The notes: a model not told the origin generated them from the sequence alone. 64,000 nt of DNA from Ianthella basta (GCA_964019415.1 OZ025869.1:6644882-6708881); one strand, 5' to 3'. Shown: positions 1 through 11,430, numbered from the stretch's first letter. Numbers and translations: made by a program.

Positions 1-360
1 CCTATTCCTATTTCAAATCTGAAGTCAGTCCTAACCTTACATGTTCAAAGCAAATTCCAACTGGAAATCTGAAGTCAGACCTAACCTTAACACATGTTCC
101 GAACCCATTCCATTTTCAAATCTGAAGTCAGACCTAGACGTAACACATATTCATAACCCATTCTAACTGAAATCTGAAGTTCAACCTAACCTACACATGT
201 TCCAAACCCATTCCAATTTCAAATCTGAAGTCAGACCTAACCTTACATGTTCAAAGCCCATTCCAACTTGAAATCTGAAGTCAGACCTAACCCTAACACA
301 TGTTCCAAACCCTGTTCCAGCTTGATATCTGAAGTTGGACCTAACCCTAACACATATCCC
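1..360. repeat. Tandem repeat block, 50-54 bp unit
   Basis: About seven degenerate direct repeats. The word TCTGAAGT recurs at 18, 68, 121, 173, 224, 274 and 328, so the unit is 50 to 54 bases. Units carry CCTAACCCTAACACATG-like segments that resemble degenerate telomere repeat. Open frames across this block are by-products of the repeat and are not called as genes. Confidence 0.9.
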
Positions 361-1058
361 GAACCCATAGGGTGTGTCGACCATGGCGTTCAGCCAACTC
401 CCAAGCCCATAAAGGACATGCCCTAGTCTGTGTCCTCCATGGCATGCAGCCAACTCCCAGACCCATAAGGGACAATACCTAGTCTGTGTCCCCCATGGCG
501 TGCCACTAACTCCCAGACCCATAAAGGACATACCCTAGTCTGTGTCCCCCATGGCATGCAACCAACTCCCAGACCCATAAGGGACAATACCTAGTCTATG
601 TCCCCCATGGCATGCAACCAACTCCCAGGCCGATAAGGGACAATACCTAGTCTGTGTCCCCCACGGCATGCAGCCAACTCCCAGACCCATAAGGGACAAT
701 ACCTTGTCTGTGTCCCCCACGGCATGCAGCCAACTCTCCCGGACCCATAAGGGACATGCCCTAGTCTGTGTCCCCCATGGCGTGCAACCAACTCCCAGAC
801 CCATAAGGGACAATACCTAGTCTATGTCCTCCATGGCATGCAACCAACTCCCAGGCCCATAAGGGACAATACCTAGTCTGTGTCCCCCACGGCATGCAGC
901 CAACTCCCAGACCCATAAGGGACAATACCTAGTCTGTGTCCCCCATGGCATGCAGCCAACTCCCAGACCCATAAGGGACATGCCCTAGTCTGTGTCCCCC
1001 ATGGCATGCAGCCAACTCCCAGACCCATAAGGGACAATACCTAGTCTGTGTCCTCCAT
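361..1058. repeat. 56 bp satellite array
   Basis: Regular array of about 12 units. CTAGTCTGTG or a variant starts at 423, 479, 535, 591, 647, 703, 761, 817, 873, 929, 985 and 1041. The period is exactly 56 bases, apart from one 58 base unit. Each unit contains CCCATGGCATGCAGCCAACT followed by CCCAGACCCATAAGGGACA. The array is well homogenised and stops about 10 bases before the stop codon of the SET-YR gene. Confidence 0.95.
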
Positions 1059-1068
1059 CTCAGGTGCA

Positions 1069-4000
1069 TTAAGGCCTGATGCGCGGGAATTGTGCAATTA
1101 CTCGTAGTATTTTATAGTGTGCGAATACACTCTCTTTGTACTGCTCTAAGAACTCACGGCATACTTGCAGGGAGACCTTCCCTGTTTGAAGGTCTCGCTC
1201 CTCCAAAAAGGTGCGTATGGACACCACCTCCTCTTGACTGAATGGTTTCCGTTTGGGTTTCAGTGCAGGGGCTTCTGGAGCTGGTTGGTCCTCTTCCTCG
1301 TCTGAAGATGAAAGTCGAGCCCTCTTCTTCCCATTTCTTGTACTTTGGATTACTTTGTATGCTCTGAGTCGGTCGCTTTGCGCTGTGAGTGCAGTGTAGT
1401 AACTGTAGACAGGAAGGGACAAATGGGTTAGGGTCTAGGCCATACAACTGTACATGCAGTGCTATAGATTTAGGTAAACAATCACTTACTCATTGGCCGT
1501 CTTCACAGAATGTTGCATAAGGTTAGCCACGTGCCTCCTCTCATTGTCGTCAGCTTGACCGGCAACAGATGTCGCAATCACCTTTCTGTTCGCCGTTGGG
1601 GTTGGTACTGCTGACAGTCCAGCCGTCTTTGCGATTTGGGCCAGGTCGGCGACAGGATTCGCACACTTTGTTCCAGTTGTCGTGGCAAACAAGAAGTCAG
1701 AGGCATCTGTAAAGCCAATTTGGGGCCTCACAACATCTCGGAACACTAAGAACCACCGGAGCACGTCCTCTTCCAACACCACCTCTGCATCCCCATACGC
1801 CAGGGCAGTCTTATGTTTTGCAGTTCGGAGGAATCCTGCCTGCCCTCCTGCAATTTCCACTCTGACTACACGTCTCGCCTCCTCTAGAGTGGTGTTCATT
1901 AATGCTCCTGGTCTTGGCCCATTCCTGCAGATGAATGAAACAACGAATGCACTAGTTCGATTAGGGTTAGGGCTAAGGTTAAGTTCAAGCTAGGGTTAAG
2001 TGCAATTTAGCTCAAGAAATTATAGGTTTGCCTGACAACCGGAATCATGCTGAATGAAGAGCATAACACGCTGATACATAACTCTCACCGATAAAGGATC
2101 TGCATAAACATGAAGCGTCTACAGAAGAGGTAATCCTCCTGTGCAATCTCCATTTGTCTTCCATTCAACTTCTGAACAATGGTGTTGAACTTGTCGATGA
2201 GCACTTGTGATCCTATCAACTTGGATACTGCCTCTGGGCTGGCTTCAGCATATTGTGGTATCTCCACGGCCTTCTTTGATTTGGCATCCTAGATGGAAGA
2301 GAGTAATGCAAGTGAATGACCATGATTAACACACTTAGCTACATAACACTAGTGTGAGTCCCCTAGCCCTTGCAATCAGCCACCTCAACAATCCTTAACC
2401 TTTAAAATGCATACTCACCTGTTCTTTTAGTTTGGAAAAATGAGAATGCCAAGCTGTCAGCTTTTGGCGCATTCTGCCAATCTTGGCCAAAGCATCTGCT
2501 GGCATTGGCTGGGTCAAAGCCTGGCCATCATCCTGGATGACTGTCTCCATGAAGGAGAGGAATGTGCGAATGCACAATATCTTGCTAAGGATCCCAGCAG
2601 CCCTGAGTCCAGCCTTTTTCAGCGCTTCATTGAATTCGTTGCCCTTGCCCACATTGAATGCCATGGTTAAGTCCAAGTGAGTTGGCTCCGCAAAGAAGAG
2701 ATATTTGGAGACATCCACAGCAATTTGCTTTGCTTGTGACGCAGACCGCTCTTTTCCATCGACTGTCTGTAGCCAATCTAAGAATGTCTTCAGGTCCCCT
2801 TCTAATGGATATTTCCCAAAACTGATAGTGCTGCCCTGTCTTATCCTGCTGCCAATAATATTGACTTGAGCCCTGTGTTCCTTCTGTGCTGCTGGTGATT
2901 CATCACCAGCAGCTGGCTCAACCTTGGTCTGCCGGGTGACCGGCACGAGTGCCTTCGCCTTGGCAACAAGGAGGTCGCGGTCACGGTCTGCAATGGATGA
3001 CAAAGGGGATAAGCTACAATTTTACAATTTAATTTCCCCTGAAGTAGTAGTAATGCTAATTGAGATGTAATTAAGGATTAGAGTTAGGACCACTATGAAC
3101 CTTGCAAAACAATTGGGACTGCAGCTGTACCCTAACATCAAACATGCATGTGCAGTGCATACCTGAGATGTCCTTGTGGCAAGTCTTGATATGCTGTGGT
3201 AGCTTCAGAACATGAGCAGCACATCCCAGCACAGGACATGGCCTCCTGATCCTGACTGCACCCTTCTTCTGGGGAGGCTGCTCCTTCCCATCACTGTTGC
3301 TCCATGGTAGGGCTGCATCCCTGATACCATAATCATATAAGAGCTCCTCCCCTTGACTGATATCTCTAGTGGCCATAATGGCCACTCTCTTCCTGCCATT
3401 GACCACTAGGGCCCGAAACAGCTTCACATTTGTGTTCTTTCGGGCATGGTTGATATATCGTCCATACCTATCGAACGATCTGGTGGCATCTATAGCCATG
3501 TCTTCAACATTCATGATGTAGCAGCCTTCGTCATTCTGACGGTACTCCTCTTCCCTCTGCTTTGCTTCCTCCTTGTTGATGAGGTCACCAGCATACTCGC
3601 AAACATATTGCCCCTTTTTCAAAGGGACTTTAGCGAAGACACCCCGCTGGTTGTCTTGTCTCACTTTCACAGCGAGCAGCCGTTCCTCCTGCTGGGTAGA
3701 CGCTGACTGGAGTCCAGTCAGTGCAACTTCAACTGGTAGTTTCACAATTGAGGACTTGACATCTACAGGATTAGAATGCATATCATGACAATTGCAAGTA
3801 CCCTGACAGTTACAACTGCATCCTAGCCCTAACCATGCAACTGCATGTTTGTACACTGTACATACTGTAGAAAGTACCCACAGTCAACAGCTTAACCCTA
3901 ACCCTAACCCTAACCCTAACCCTAACCCTAACCATGCCAAGCATGCATATACATCATGCAGAACAACTGTACACTTACCATGTGCCCTGGTGAGTGTGTC

Positions 4001-4546
4001 TTCCTCAATGGAAGAAGCAACATCAGGTGCAGAAGTGCATTTCCCAATGGCAACAGCATTGGCTGAAGTGTCTGCCTCATCAGCAGTAGTGATGACCTCA
4101 ACGGAAGAAGCAACATCAGAAGTGCCTTCTTTGACAACAGCATTGGCTGAAGTGTCTGCCTCATCAGCAGTAGTGTTTTCCTCAACGGAAGAAGCAACAT
4201 CAGAAGTGCCTTCTTCGGCAACAGCATTGGCTGAAGTGTCTGCCTCATCAGCAGTAGTGTTTTCCTCAACGGAAGAAGCAACAGTGCCTTCTTCAAGCTC
4301 TGTACTTTGAATGAGATGCCGAGGCCATCTTGCATACATCCCTGTGTAAAGCATGGTATCACCCTCAACAGGGTCAGTGTAGAGGGCCTGCCCCATGGAT
4401 TCCACCTCGTAGATCTCCATTACAACATCCCCTTCAGGGATGGGGTGGCCATGTAATAGTCTTCGAGTACAGATGTACCCATATGCCTGCACCTCTCCTA
4501 GCTCATTCAAGAGCTTGTAGGTTGTGTTGTCAAGTGTGGCTGTCAT
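1069..4546 (-). CDS. SET methyltransferase - zinc knuckle - tyrosine recombinase fusion, six exons
   Basis: Exons on the minus strand are 4546-3979, 3762-3163, 2987-2419, 2288-2089, 1924-1490 and 1402-1069. All introns are GT-AG, and the exons total 2706 bases, giving about 901 residues with no internal stop. Exon 1 carries four copies of an acidic 28-residue repeat. Exon 2 (about residues 190-389) is a SET domain closest to KMT5A/SETD8, with RGVFA (cofactor loop), DATRSFDRYGRYINH and EELLYDYG. It ends in a C2HC-like knuckle (CPVLGC...HIKTCH). Exon 3 (390-579) is helical and fits a recombinase core-binding domain. Exons 4-6 form a YR catalytic domain: Arg in YRNGPRPGAL, Lys in KHKTALAYG, Arg in ANRKVIAT, His in LMQHSVKTAND, then the paired tyrosines YY. 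The C-terminus is a charged tail plus a small helical domain. The ATG at 4546 follows a possible acceptor (TACTCCAG), so a 5' UTR exon is likely. Expected roles are lysine methylation and DNA strand exchange in the nucleus. Whether it is a mobile element or a host gene is unknown. Confidence 0.85.
3896..3931. repeat. Interstitial telomeric repeat (CCCTAA)6
   Basis: Six exact CCCTAA units lie inside intron 1 of the SET-YR gene, and they read TTAGGG on the coding strand. A shorter degenerate match (TTAGGGTTAGGGC) occurs near 1963 in intron 4 of the same gene. Confidence 0.9.
4001..4300 (-). repeat. 84 bp in-frame coding repeat of SET-YR exon 1
   Basis: Four tandem copies of an 84 base unit encode a 28-residue acidic repeat with the core DVASSVEENTTADEADTSAN. 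The copies differ by a few substitutions and all keep frame, which argues the exon is or was recently translated. Confidence 0.9.
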
Positions 4547-5221
4547 CCTTCCCTGGAGTACAATGGAAAAAAGTCATCCATTTTAAAGTGTTTTTTTATT
4601 GCATTTGATGTAAATTAAGCTTGTGTGCTTTTCAAACACTGCATGAATATCCTATAATGTGTATGTTGATTGCAGCGGATTTACGCAGTTTCAAATTTTT
4701 ATTATAACTGATCATTTATGTTGTCTTAATTAAGACTGAGTATATGTATATGCATGTGCATGACACAGGAAATACAGAGAATATAAAGGGAAAGTTAACG
4801 TAATAGGGCATATGAAGAAAACTTGGCATCCAAAGTTTGCTATGCCATGCAGCAAGAGCGCTATTTTGATTAAAGGTGGTTTAGCTACGTATAAGCTTGC
4901 ATGATCATGAGTAGTGCATAACAAGTATTTTGAGTTATAATACTTGTGTGTGTGTGGGGGGGGGGGGGGGGGGGTTGCAGCCCCAACTCAAAATACTTGC
5001 TCCCGGTCGCTGCTGTGTTATCAATGTATAGTAGCTATAGCAACTAATTTTATGTATTGTATTAACACACTTGTAAACACACTTCATAAGCAAGAATGAA
5101 CACAAATGATCGAAGCTGACACAAATAGAGCCAAAAGATATGGACACACATTTGCACAATGGCACAGTACATTAATTTACATACCTTACACACAGTTTGC
5201 ACATTCTCAGAGTTGCCAAAA

Positions 5222-5253
<32 letters not shown>

Positions 5254-6480
5254 ACACATTGAAGCACACCACACCACTCACACCACTCTCACACGCACGC
5301 AACCACCCACATCAAATAAGATCAATTATTAAACGGTACCGTTGACTGAAAACTTAAAAGGCCGTTAATCCTTTCCATTCCAGATGTATTACATATGTGT
5401 GTATGTGTATATTTATATCCTATCAGTTTGTGTCAAGCTGCAGCTGTCACTATGGGAGTGTATGACACTGAAACTTCTGTAACTGTGTGCATGAAGATTA
5501 ACATTTAATGTATTATTTATTGTTGTTGATGTGTGTGATCCATTGACATCCCATAGTCTCTGGCTCTTGAACCTTGTACCTTGCACTCTAGCCCGTCAGC
5601 AACCCAAACCCCACCCAATTAGTTGGTGGTGGAAAAGACCACCAGTGCAAGTAACAGAGGGTCAAAACCACATGCCGGTAGAGTAAATGCAATAGTTGGT
5701 GGCAGAAATGACCAACAGCACAAGTAACAGAGGGTTAGGACCACATGTAACTAACTATATTATATCTCTATAGTATGCAATTGTACATAGTTTAGGTCTT
5801 AAGGACTGTAGAACTTCTAATATATAATATATATATGTATGCATGTGTAGCTATACGTTGTACATTGTACTTTGAAGAATTAATCAAAAGAAAAATATAT
5901 GTACCACCGCCACATACAACCACCAGCACCACCACCACCACACAGTTCAAGTAACAATGAGACCACCACATGTGGCAGTAGAGTAAATGCGGTAGTTGGA
6001 GGTAGAAAAGACCACCAGTGCAAGTAACAGAGGGTCAGAACCACGTGTGCCAGTAGAGTAGATGCACTAGTTGGTGCAGAAAAGACCACAAGTAACAGAG
6101 GGTCCCCACTTTGCCTTCTCTGACAGCAATAACCAGCTTTCTCCTTCCCGGACTAATCAAACCACATTGGTAAGAGCAATTCCATGCATGTGCATGTATC
6201 ACTATGTGCACTGATGCACTGTTGTTGTATCTGTCACACATATGTATGTGCGTCATTATCACCCATGTCTGTCCATGACTGTAGCACATCACTACTGGAG
6301 GAGTTCTCTTCTATGCCATTAGCCCTATTAAATTACTTGGCCAGCTATTGAGATGTGAGACAATAGCTGAAAAGTTGATTCGTTACCCTGATCTAGCAGT
6401 GGATCACATAACGTTAGTTGATGTATATTGCACCCACTAGCTACTTGCTACCAAGCTTCTCTCACAAATTGTCAATTTAT
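4547..6480. other. Non-coding stretch with microsatellites
   Basis: No convincing gene was seen. It holds a short GT run followed by about 24 G at 4946-4974, a CA repeat at about 5219-5260, and AT-rich DNA. The sequence just left of 4560 may contain the 5' UTR and first intron of the SET-YR gene. Confidence 0.6.
5600..6110. repeat. Dispersed minisatellite-like repeat
   Basis: Degenerate units of about 65-75 bases contain CAAGTAACAGAGGGTCA, CCAGTAGAGTAAATGC and TAGTTGGTGGCAGAAA. They appear at about 5630-5760 and 5930-6100. A diverged cluster with the same words lies at about 56420-56640, preceded there too by a CACCAC run. Confidence 0.65.
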
Positions 6481-6746
6481 GTCTTTGTATGCATCCAGAG
6501 AACTGTGGCAGGGTAGAAGCTGGTTGTCCGAGGAGCTGTACCACTCAAGCTCTGCAACTACTTAAGATAGTGAAGTTTTTCCACAAGATTTTGTATCTGT
6601 GCTACATGTTGAGTATGGAATTGTAGTAGGAAGGATTGTCAAGTTTTTCACAGAGGTACGGATATCTCATACTATAGTGTGACTGTCTTACACGTGATTG
6701 TAGTGCCCTTATTGCAATTTATTATAATATAAATTACATTGTGTAG

Positions 6747-9110
6747 TCTGGCAAGATGCAGCTGGAATGTGATGTGTTTCTGACACATGTGCAAGCTGGT
6801 AGGGATGTGCCAGAAGAATCATCTACTGGGGACTTATTCCTAACTGAAAGAAAATTGCTACCCATTGAGTTAGTTGTATCAGTCACCCTGACTGCAAGAC
6901 CTTACAGATTTTGGTACAAAAAATGTGGGCAGTGGGAAAGAGCTTCACGTGAGGTATGCCATATTGTGGCATATACCAGTACCATTAAGTCATTGACTCT
7001 GCATGTGACTACTCTGCTGTTTGCAGGCAGGAGGTAATTAACATCCTTACACAGCATCCCTGTAAGGAAATTGGAGGCAGATGCCCTGTAGTGTGCTGTC
7101 CATTGCTACTCTACACTGATGACACCAGCGGGAATCTGACTAAGAAGTGGAACAAGTTTGATGTTTGGTGCTTCCTACTTGGTGCACTTCCACGCTCAGA
7201 GAATGCAAAGCTTGAGAATATACACTTCATTTCCTGCTCCAATTCTGTATCAGGTGAGAATGATAGCTATTGTGTGTACATGCATGTGTATCATGTTATG
7301 AGTGTGTACTTTTGTGCAGTTAATGACATTTTGAGTGCTTTCCTTACCATGCTGGTCTTAAGCGAGATGTGCTACTGGTGGCACCAGTGCTGCAGTTGAT
7401 GTGTGATAACCCCCGAGCTTCGGAGGTACTGTGCCATCTGGGGAGAACTGCAATCAAATTTTGCTGGATGCGCATAGTATGTCAATTATTATGATTTGCC
7501 AGAATAGTATTACAAATGTGGACCTGTATACATGTATACATTCATTTTTGTAATTGTAGCTAACTATGTATAATACTTTGACTATGCAGAGAGATAAGGC
7601 TTCTCCTGCAGTGGTAGGAGAGTTGAGGACGAAACAGCAGAGCTTAGATAGCCACAGAATTATTAGTGCGAGTATGCCAGCTATGCAGAAGACCCTGTCA
7701 ACACAATTTGGATAGTATCTCACACCAAGCCCGCTGCTGGAGCTTAGTTTCGCCTTCAGGTATGTCTTAATTACTGTACATACACCAAGATGCATAAGCA
7801 TGATACATGTGCATGTATGCATACTGGTTTACATGTACAGGTTGTTCACACCTCGCGCAGGGGAACTTGGACATGGGCCCAGGATTTAGATTAACGTCTC
7901 CAGAGAGTAACAGGCAGGTGGTAAGAACGAGTAGCAGATACTGCGATCTCTGGTGATGGAAGATACAGCTACTGAACTGCTTGAGTAGACGGGTTCTTTG
8001 CCGACTTTCACGTCTGGTGATGGCAGGTAACGGCAATCCCCGCTGAGTGATCACTACGTACAATTCCAAGTTAGTGAGCTCACAGGGATGTCTTGGGTGA
8101 GTAGAAACAATCGCAGAGCGCTCTGACCACGGGACTTGCAACAGGATAAACAGCCAGATCAAAACTAGCACATGCACCACCGCCATCTTTAATCACTTCA
8201 CAAGTGTAGCAACATGGCTGTTCATCTTGCAGTCTGTGTGCATGTGTATCTTTCTGTGTGATGCAGGCAAACTGGCAAGGGCTTATCAGACCTCCTAGCT
8301 ACAACACAAGTCCAGCACTTTCTCTTTGGCACACCAATGCCATCACTTGTGGCTAAGAGTATCTATAAGCATGGAGCGCTGAGAAAGGTATCCATGCATG
8401 TGCAGTTTGTGGCAATTGTGCATGTGCTTATATGGTTACATGTGAGCAATCTGTTTCTGCTACACTATCTTAATAGGTTCAGTCGCAGAGAGCCATTAAG
8501 GTGGGAGATGTAGCAGTCAAGCTTGCAGGCAGGACCTCCAAGTTAAAGGACCACCTGTCATTGGCATCGCTTAATTTTGAGAGCCTGTGTCTGTGTGGAG
8601 ATGCGTTCTATTGTGCTGAGCAGAGCAAGCTAGTCCACATCGGAAGCTACGTGAAGTTCAAGGACTTAACTGGCACGGTATGTACGTATTATTTTAGCTA
8701 TTGCAATTACAGTGTCTGTCGACTGTCTTGGTTTGTACAAGTCATGCATACATGAAGTACATATCACACTTTATTCTCTCTCACTGCAGGAGCAGTATGG
8801 CACAATGGCTGCTGTTTTCTGTTGTAATGGGGACACCACAGCAGTGCTAGCACCCTTTCTCCCGTTGGGAATGGGCGAGATGGATTGTCCCAAGTTTGTT
8901 AGGTCCTTGGACTTGTGTTCAGTGGCTGCAGCAACTATTGTAAGCAAAGTTTCCTTTGTACTCTCATGTGGCAGGGGTCGTGCTTTTAGAGAGGCTACAA
9001 GTGTCCACAGAGTGGAAAGGGAAGAAGCAGAACTAACAGGGTCAGTTTCTTTTGTGCATGACTGCAACAACGAAGTTTTCATCCTCAACTGTTTCCGCCT
9101 GTATCACTAA
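6747..9110 (+). pseudogene. Decayed multi-exon gene with DDTSGN motif, probably transposase-derived
   Basis: Exons supported by GT-AG edges and reading frame are 6747-6953, 7031-7253, 7320-7476, 7590-7759, 8267-8387, 8477-8677 and 8790-9110. A further upstream exon is likely at about 6506-6655. The joined protein includes LLLYTDDTSGNLTKKWNKFD, LPRSENAKLENIHFISCSN and LLVAPVLQLMCDNPRASEVL. I know this motif series from large repeated families in animal and fungal genomes but cannot name the family with certainty. Exon 7320-7476 needs a frame change, and stops occur in exons 6506-6655 and 7590-7759, so this copy is probably inactive. A LINE fragment lies antisense in the intron 7760-8266. The last exon, with EQYGTMAAVFCCNG, runs to a stop at 9110. 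Confidence 0.55.
7841..8210 (-). mobile_element. CR1/L2-like LINE, 5' fragment with 2A-like peptide
   Basis: Minus-strand open frame from the ATG at 8186. It starts MAVVHVLVLIWLFILLQVPW, and after about 100 residues has a hydrophobic run followed by LLLSGDVNLNPGP, then MSKFPCARCEQPV. GDVxxNPGP is the 2A ribosome-skipping signature reported in CR1/L2-type LINEs. The following Cys pattern fits the PHD-like finger that often comes next in those elements. The consensus Glu (D-V/I-E-x-N-P-G-P) is Asn here. The copy breaks off near 7841 and lies inside an intron of the gene around it, in antisense. No RT is present. Confidence 0.65.
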
Positions 9111-9855
9111 CATAAACTGTAATCACCCTCATGTACTTCACTTACTTGTAACTGATCTTCATTTTGTTTGAAGATTGATTCATGTAGTTATAAACGATTG
9201 AAGTGAGTGCGCAGGAGCCGGTGAACATAGTTACAACTGGAAATGACCGGTGATATAATCACATCTGTTCATGATCTGTTCTAGAGCCGTCTCGAACCGT
9301 TATCGAGTCGATCCGCTTCCGATGCCAACAGTTCACAGATGTGGCCTGTACCGTAACCTACACATCTGGTCCGTATACGGAACAGATCCGTATACAAAAG
9401 CAATATTTGGCCGTGTAAGCTTATGCAATCTACAGTCTAGATGTACTTTCTAACTGCAATGGCTGAAGTTGTGGATTTAACTGTCAGTGACCCAGAAGAA
9501 GTGCATAGTGACAACTCAGAGACAGTTGTGAAAGAGGAAGTTTTGTTAGCTTAGACAGCGATTCAGACGAGGACAAAGCCCCTCCCAAACCCATAAAGGA
9601 AAATATTTCAGACAGAATTACACAGTGAGTTGTGTGCTGCAAACACTATATATGCCATTCAACCTGTGAATTTGCTTCTACACATGCAGAACACAAGATA
9701 GTTCAGGTTTGTCTTACGTTTCGGATTTGGATGATGAACAGCACGAGTAAGTGTATATACAATGGCTTACAATGTAATCCTATAGCTGCACCAATCTCTT
9801 ACAATACTAGTGTGTCATGTGCCGTAATTGGTACCTATACTATCCATGTATACAG
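9111..9855. other. Intergenic, no gene recognised
   Basis: A short acidic coding-like stretch (ATGGCTGAAGTTGTGGATTT onward, near 9460-9630) could be an upstream exon of the MULE-like gene that follows. Otherwise nothing was recognised. Confidence 0.4.
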
Positions 9856-11205
9856 GCTGAAACTGACCCACTACAAAGAAGACAGGCAGCTTCCATGTTA
9901 TACTGACTTTGACAAACCCTTGCCACCACACCAATTCATTCAGCTACTCCTAGACACTCCATCCACTGATGACAGTGTGTGCAAGAAGCGACCAGCTGCA
10001 GTTGAGAATCAGGCTGTCTTTATCATTAACTGGACATCATTTCATTCTTTTAATGATATGAAGGCTGATGAAAAGGGAGCTTTTGACCACAAAGGAACTC
10101 CCAGCAGATACTTGAAAGTGGAGCATTCTGCTTCTGGGAAGATGAAGAATGCTTCCTTGTGCACAAAACAACAGCGAGATGATGATGTTTATTGCCTTAC
10201 AAGAATGTATTATCTTCACAAGCACAGCCCTGAAGTCAGAAAAATGATTGCAACTGTGCAAGGTAAGGGAAGTGAATGCATTGTGTATTGCTAATAGCTA
10301 CTATATTGACAGTAATTGTCACAAGCAGGGTACTATTATACTTTACCCCATTGCTGCTGCACTATTTGCTGCCACAATTACATATATACATGCCATTTTC
10401 TCATTCCTTTCAGACTTCAATCGGCTCTGGCAGCCTCTGTGTATTGTGCAGTATACCTTCTTTGGAGGTGCAAAAGTGCAAATTAAATGCTTGCCCCACG
10501 GGAATAGCAAGAAGGAAACCAAACCGTAAGTCAGAACTGAACCCAGTGTATTGGAAAATCACAAAGCGAATCTTCAGCACATGACCCCATGAGAGGCAGT
10601 CAACAGGAGCTACAGTGATGCTGGTGGAGTAGTTAACATGAGCACTTGCAGTGAGGCAGCCAGGAATAGAGATCAAACATACAACCTGAAGAAGGGGCTG
10701 TCAAGTACATCTGGCGTGGCGACCAACAAAGATAAGGATCTTGTTTATGAGCTAATACAACAGTGTTGCTATGACGGTGAAAAATAGGGACAGGGTTTTG
10801 TGAGAGACGTGAACTTTTCCAAGTCAATGATGACAGTCTTGGCAACAGATCAGCAGGTGCAGGATTTGAAGCGTTTCTGCGCAGACACATCTGCAACAGA
10901 ATTCAGTGTATACTTGGTATTGATCCTACCTTTAACCCAGGTGAATTCTATGTCATGGTGACAACATATGAACACAAACTGCTAGAGACCCACCGAACCG
11001 GCAAGCACCCTGTTTTCATTGGGCCTATCATGGTGCACCTGCACGGAGATGCAGAATCATATGAATATTTTGCTTCTACACTTGGTAGATTGTGCCCAGA
11101 GTTGGCAGGTATTCACGTAGTAAGAACAGATGGAGAGGAAGCACTAAAGGAGGGATTTCGCACTGTTTTTCCTGGTGCTGTGCAGATTCAGTGTGCATTC
11201 GACAG
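9856..11205 (+). pseudogene. MULE-like transposase gene fragment
   Basis: Exon 9856-10262 (starting RLKLTHYKEDRQLPCYTDF) and exon 10414-10525 (DFNRLWQPLCIVQYTFFGG) join with a good phase. Downstream coding resumes around 10530-11205, with LATDQQVQDLKRFCADTSAT, IDPTFNPGEFYVMVTTYEHK, PVFIGPIMVHLHGDAESYEY, and TDGEEALKEGFRTVFPGA. The Asp in IDPTFN and in TDGEEA fit the first two acidic residues of the MULE DDE fold. The region from 10530 to 10960 needs several frame changes and has stops. The reading frame ends abruptly at 11205, where an antisense BTB fragment begins, so the C-terminal part is missing. A plain DNA transposon relic is the best explanation. Confidence 0.65.
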
Positions 11206-11430
11206 TATCTGGGTCTACAGTAACCTCGCCCAAATAGACAAACTTCACCAGACACTGGATGACAGCTCGGCTGAATGCTACCAGAATATCCCTTGCAGTA
11301 GCTTCCTTCATCTGACAGGTGAACATGGCCTTGAATACTGAAGATATTGTGGATAGCACCAGCTTATGAGCACCAATGCTGGCTTCACTTTGTTGCGAGT
11401 TTCGCCTACGATTTTTGTCCCAAATGGCAC
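11196..11430 (-). pseudogene. BTB/POZ domain fragment
   Basis: Minus-strand translation includes IGAHKLVLSTISSVFKAMF, then MKEATARDI and CLVKFVYLGEVTVDPDTVE. This is the middle of a BTB fold (AHK.VL...S..F.AMF, then ...Y.G.V.....TV). Only about 60 residues of the domain are present and there is no supporting exon structure, so it is probably a retained piece of a BTB-Kelch-type gene. It abuts the end of the MULE fragment. Confidence 0.6.

Noticed and set aside
181-813. Open frames of 60-116 codons through the satellite
   Set aside because: They follow the 50-56 base period and exist in several frames; this is repeat translation, not coding.
5062-5345. Frames rich in Thr/His or Val/Cys over the CA repeat
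   Set aside because: Microsatellite translation.
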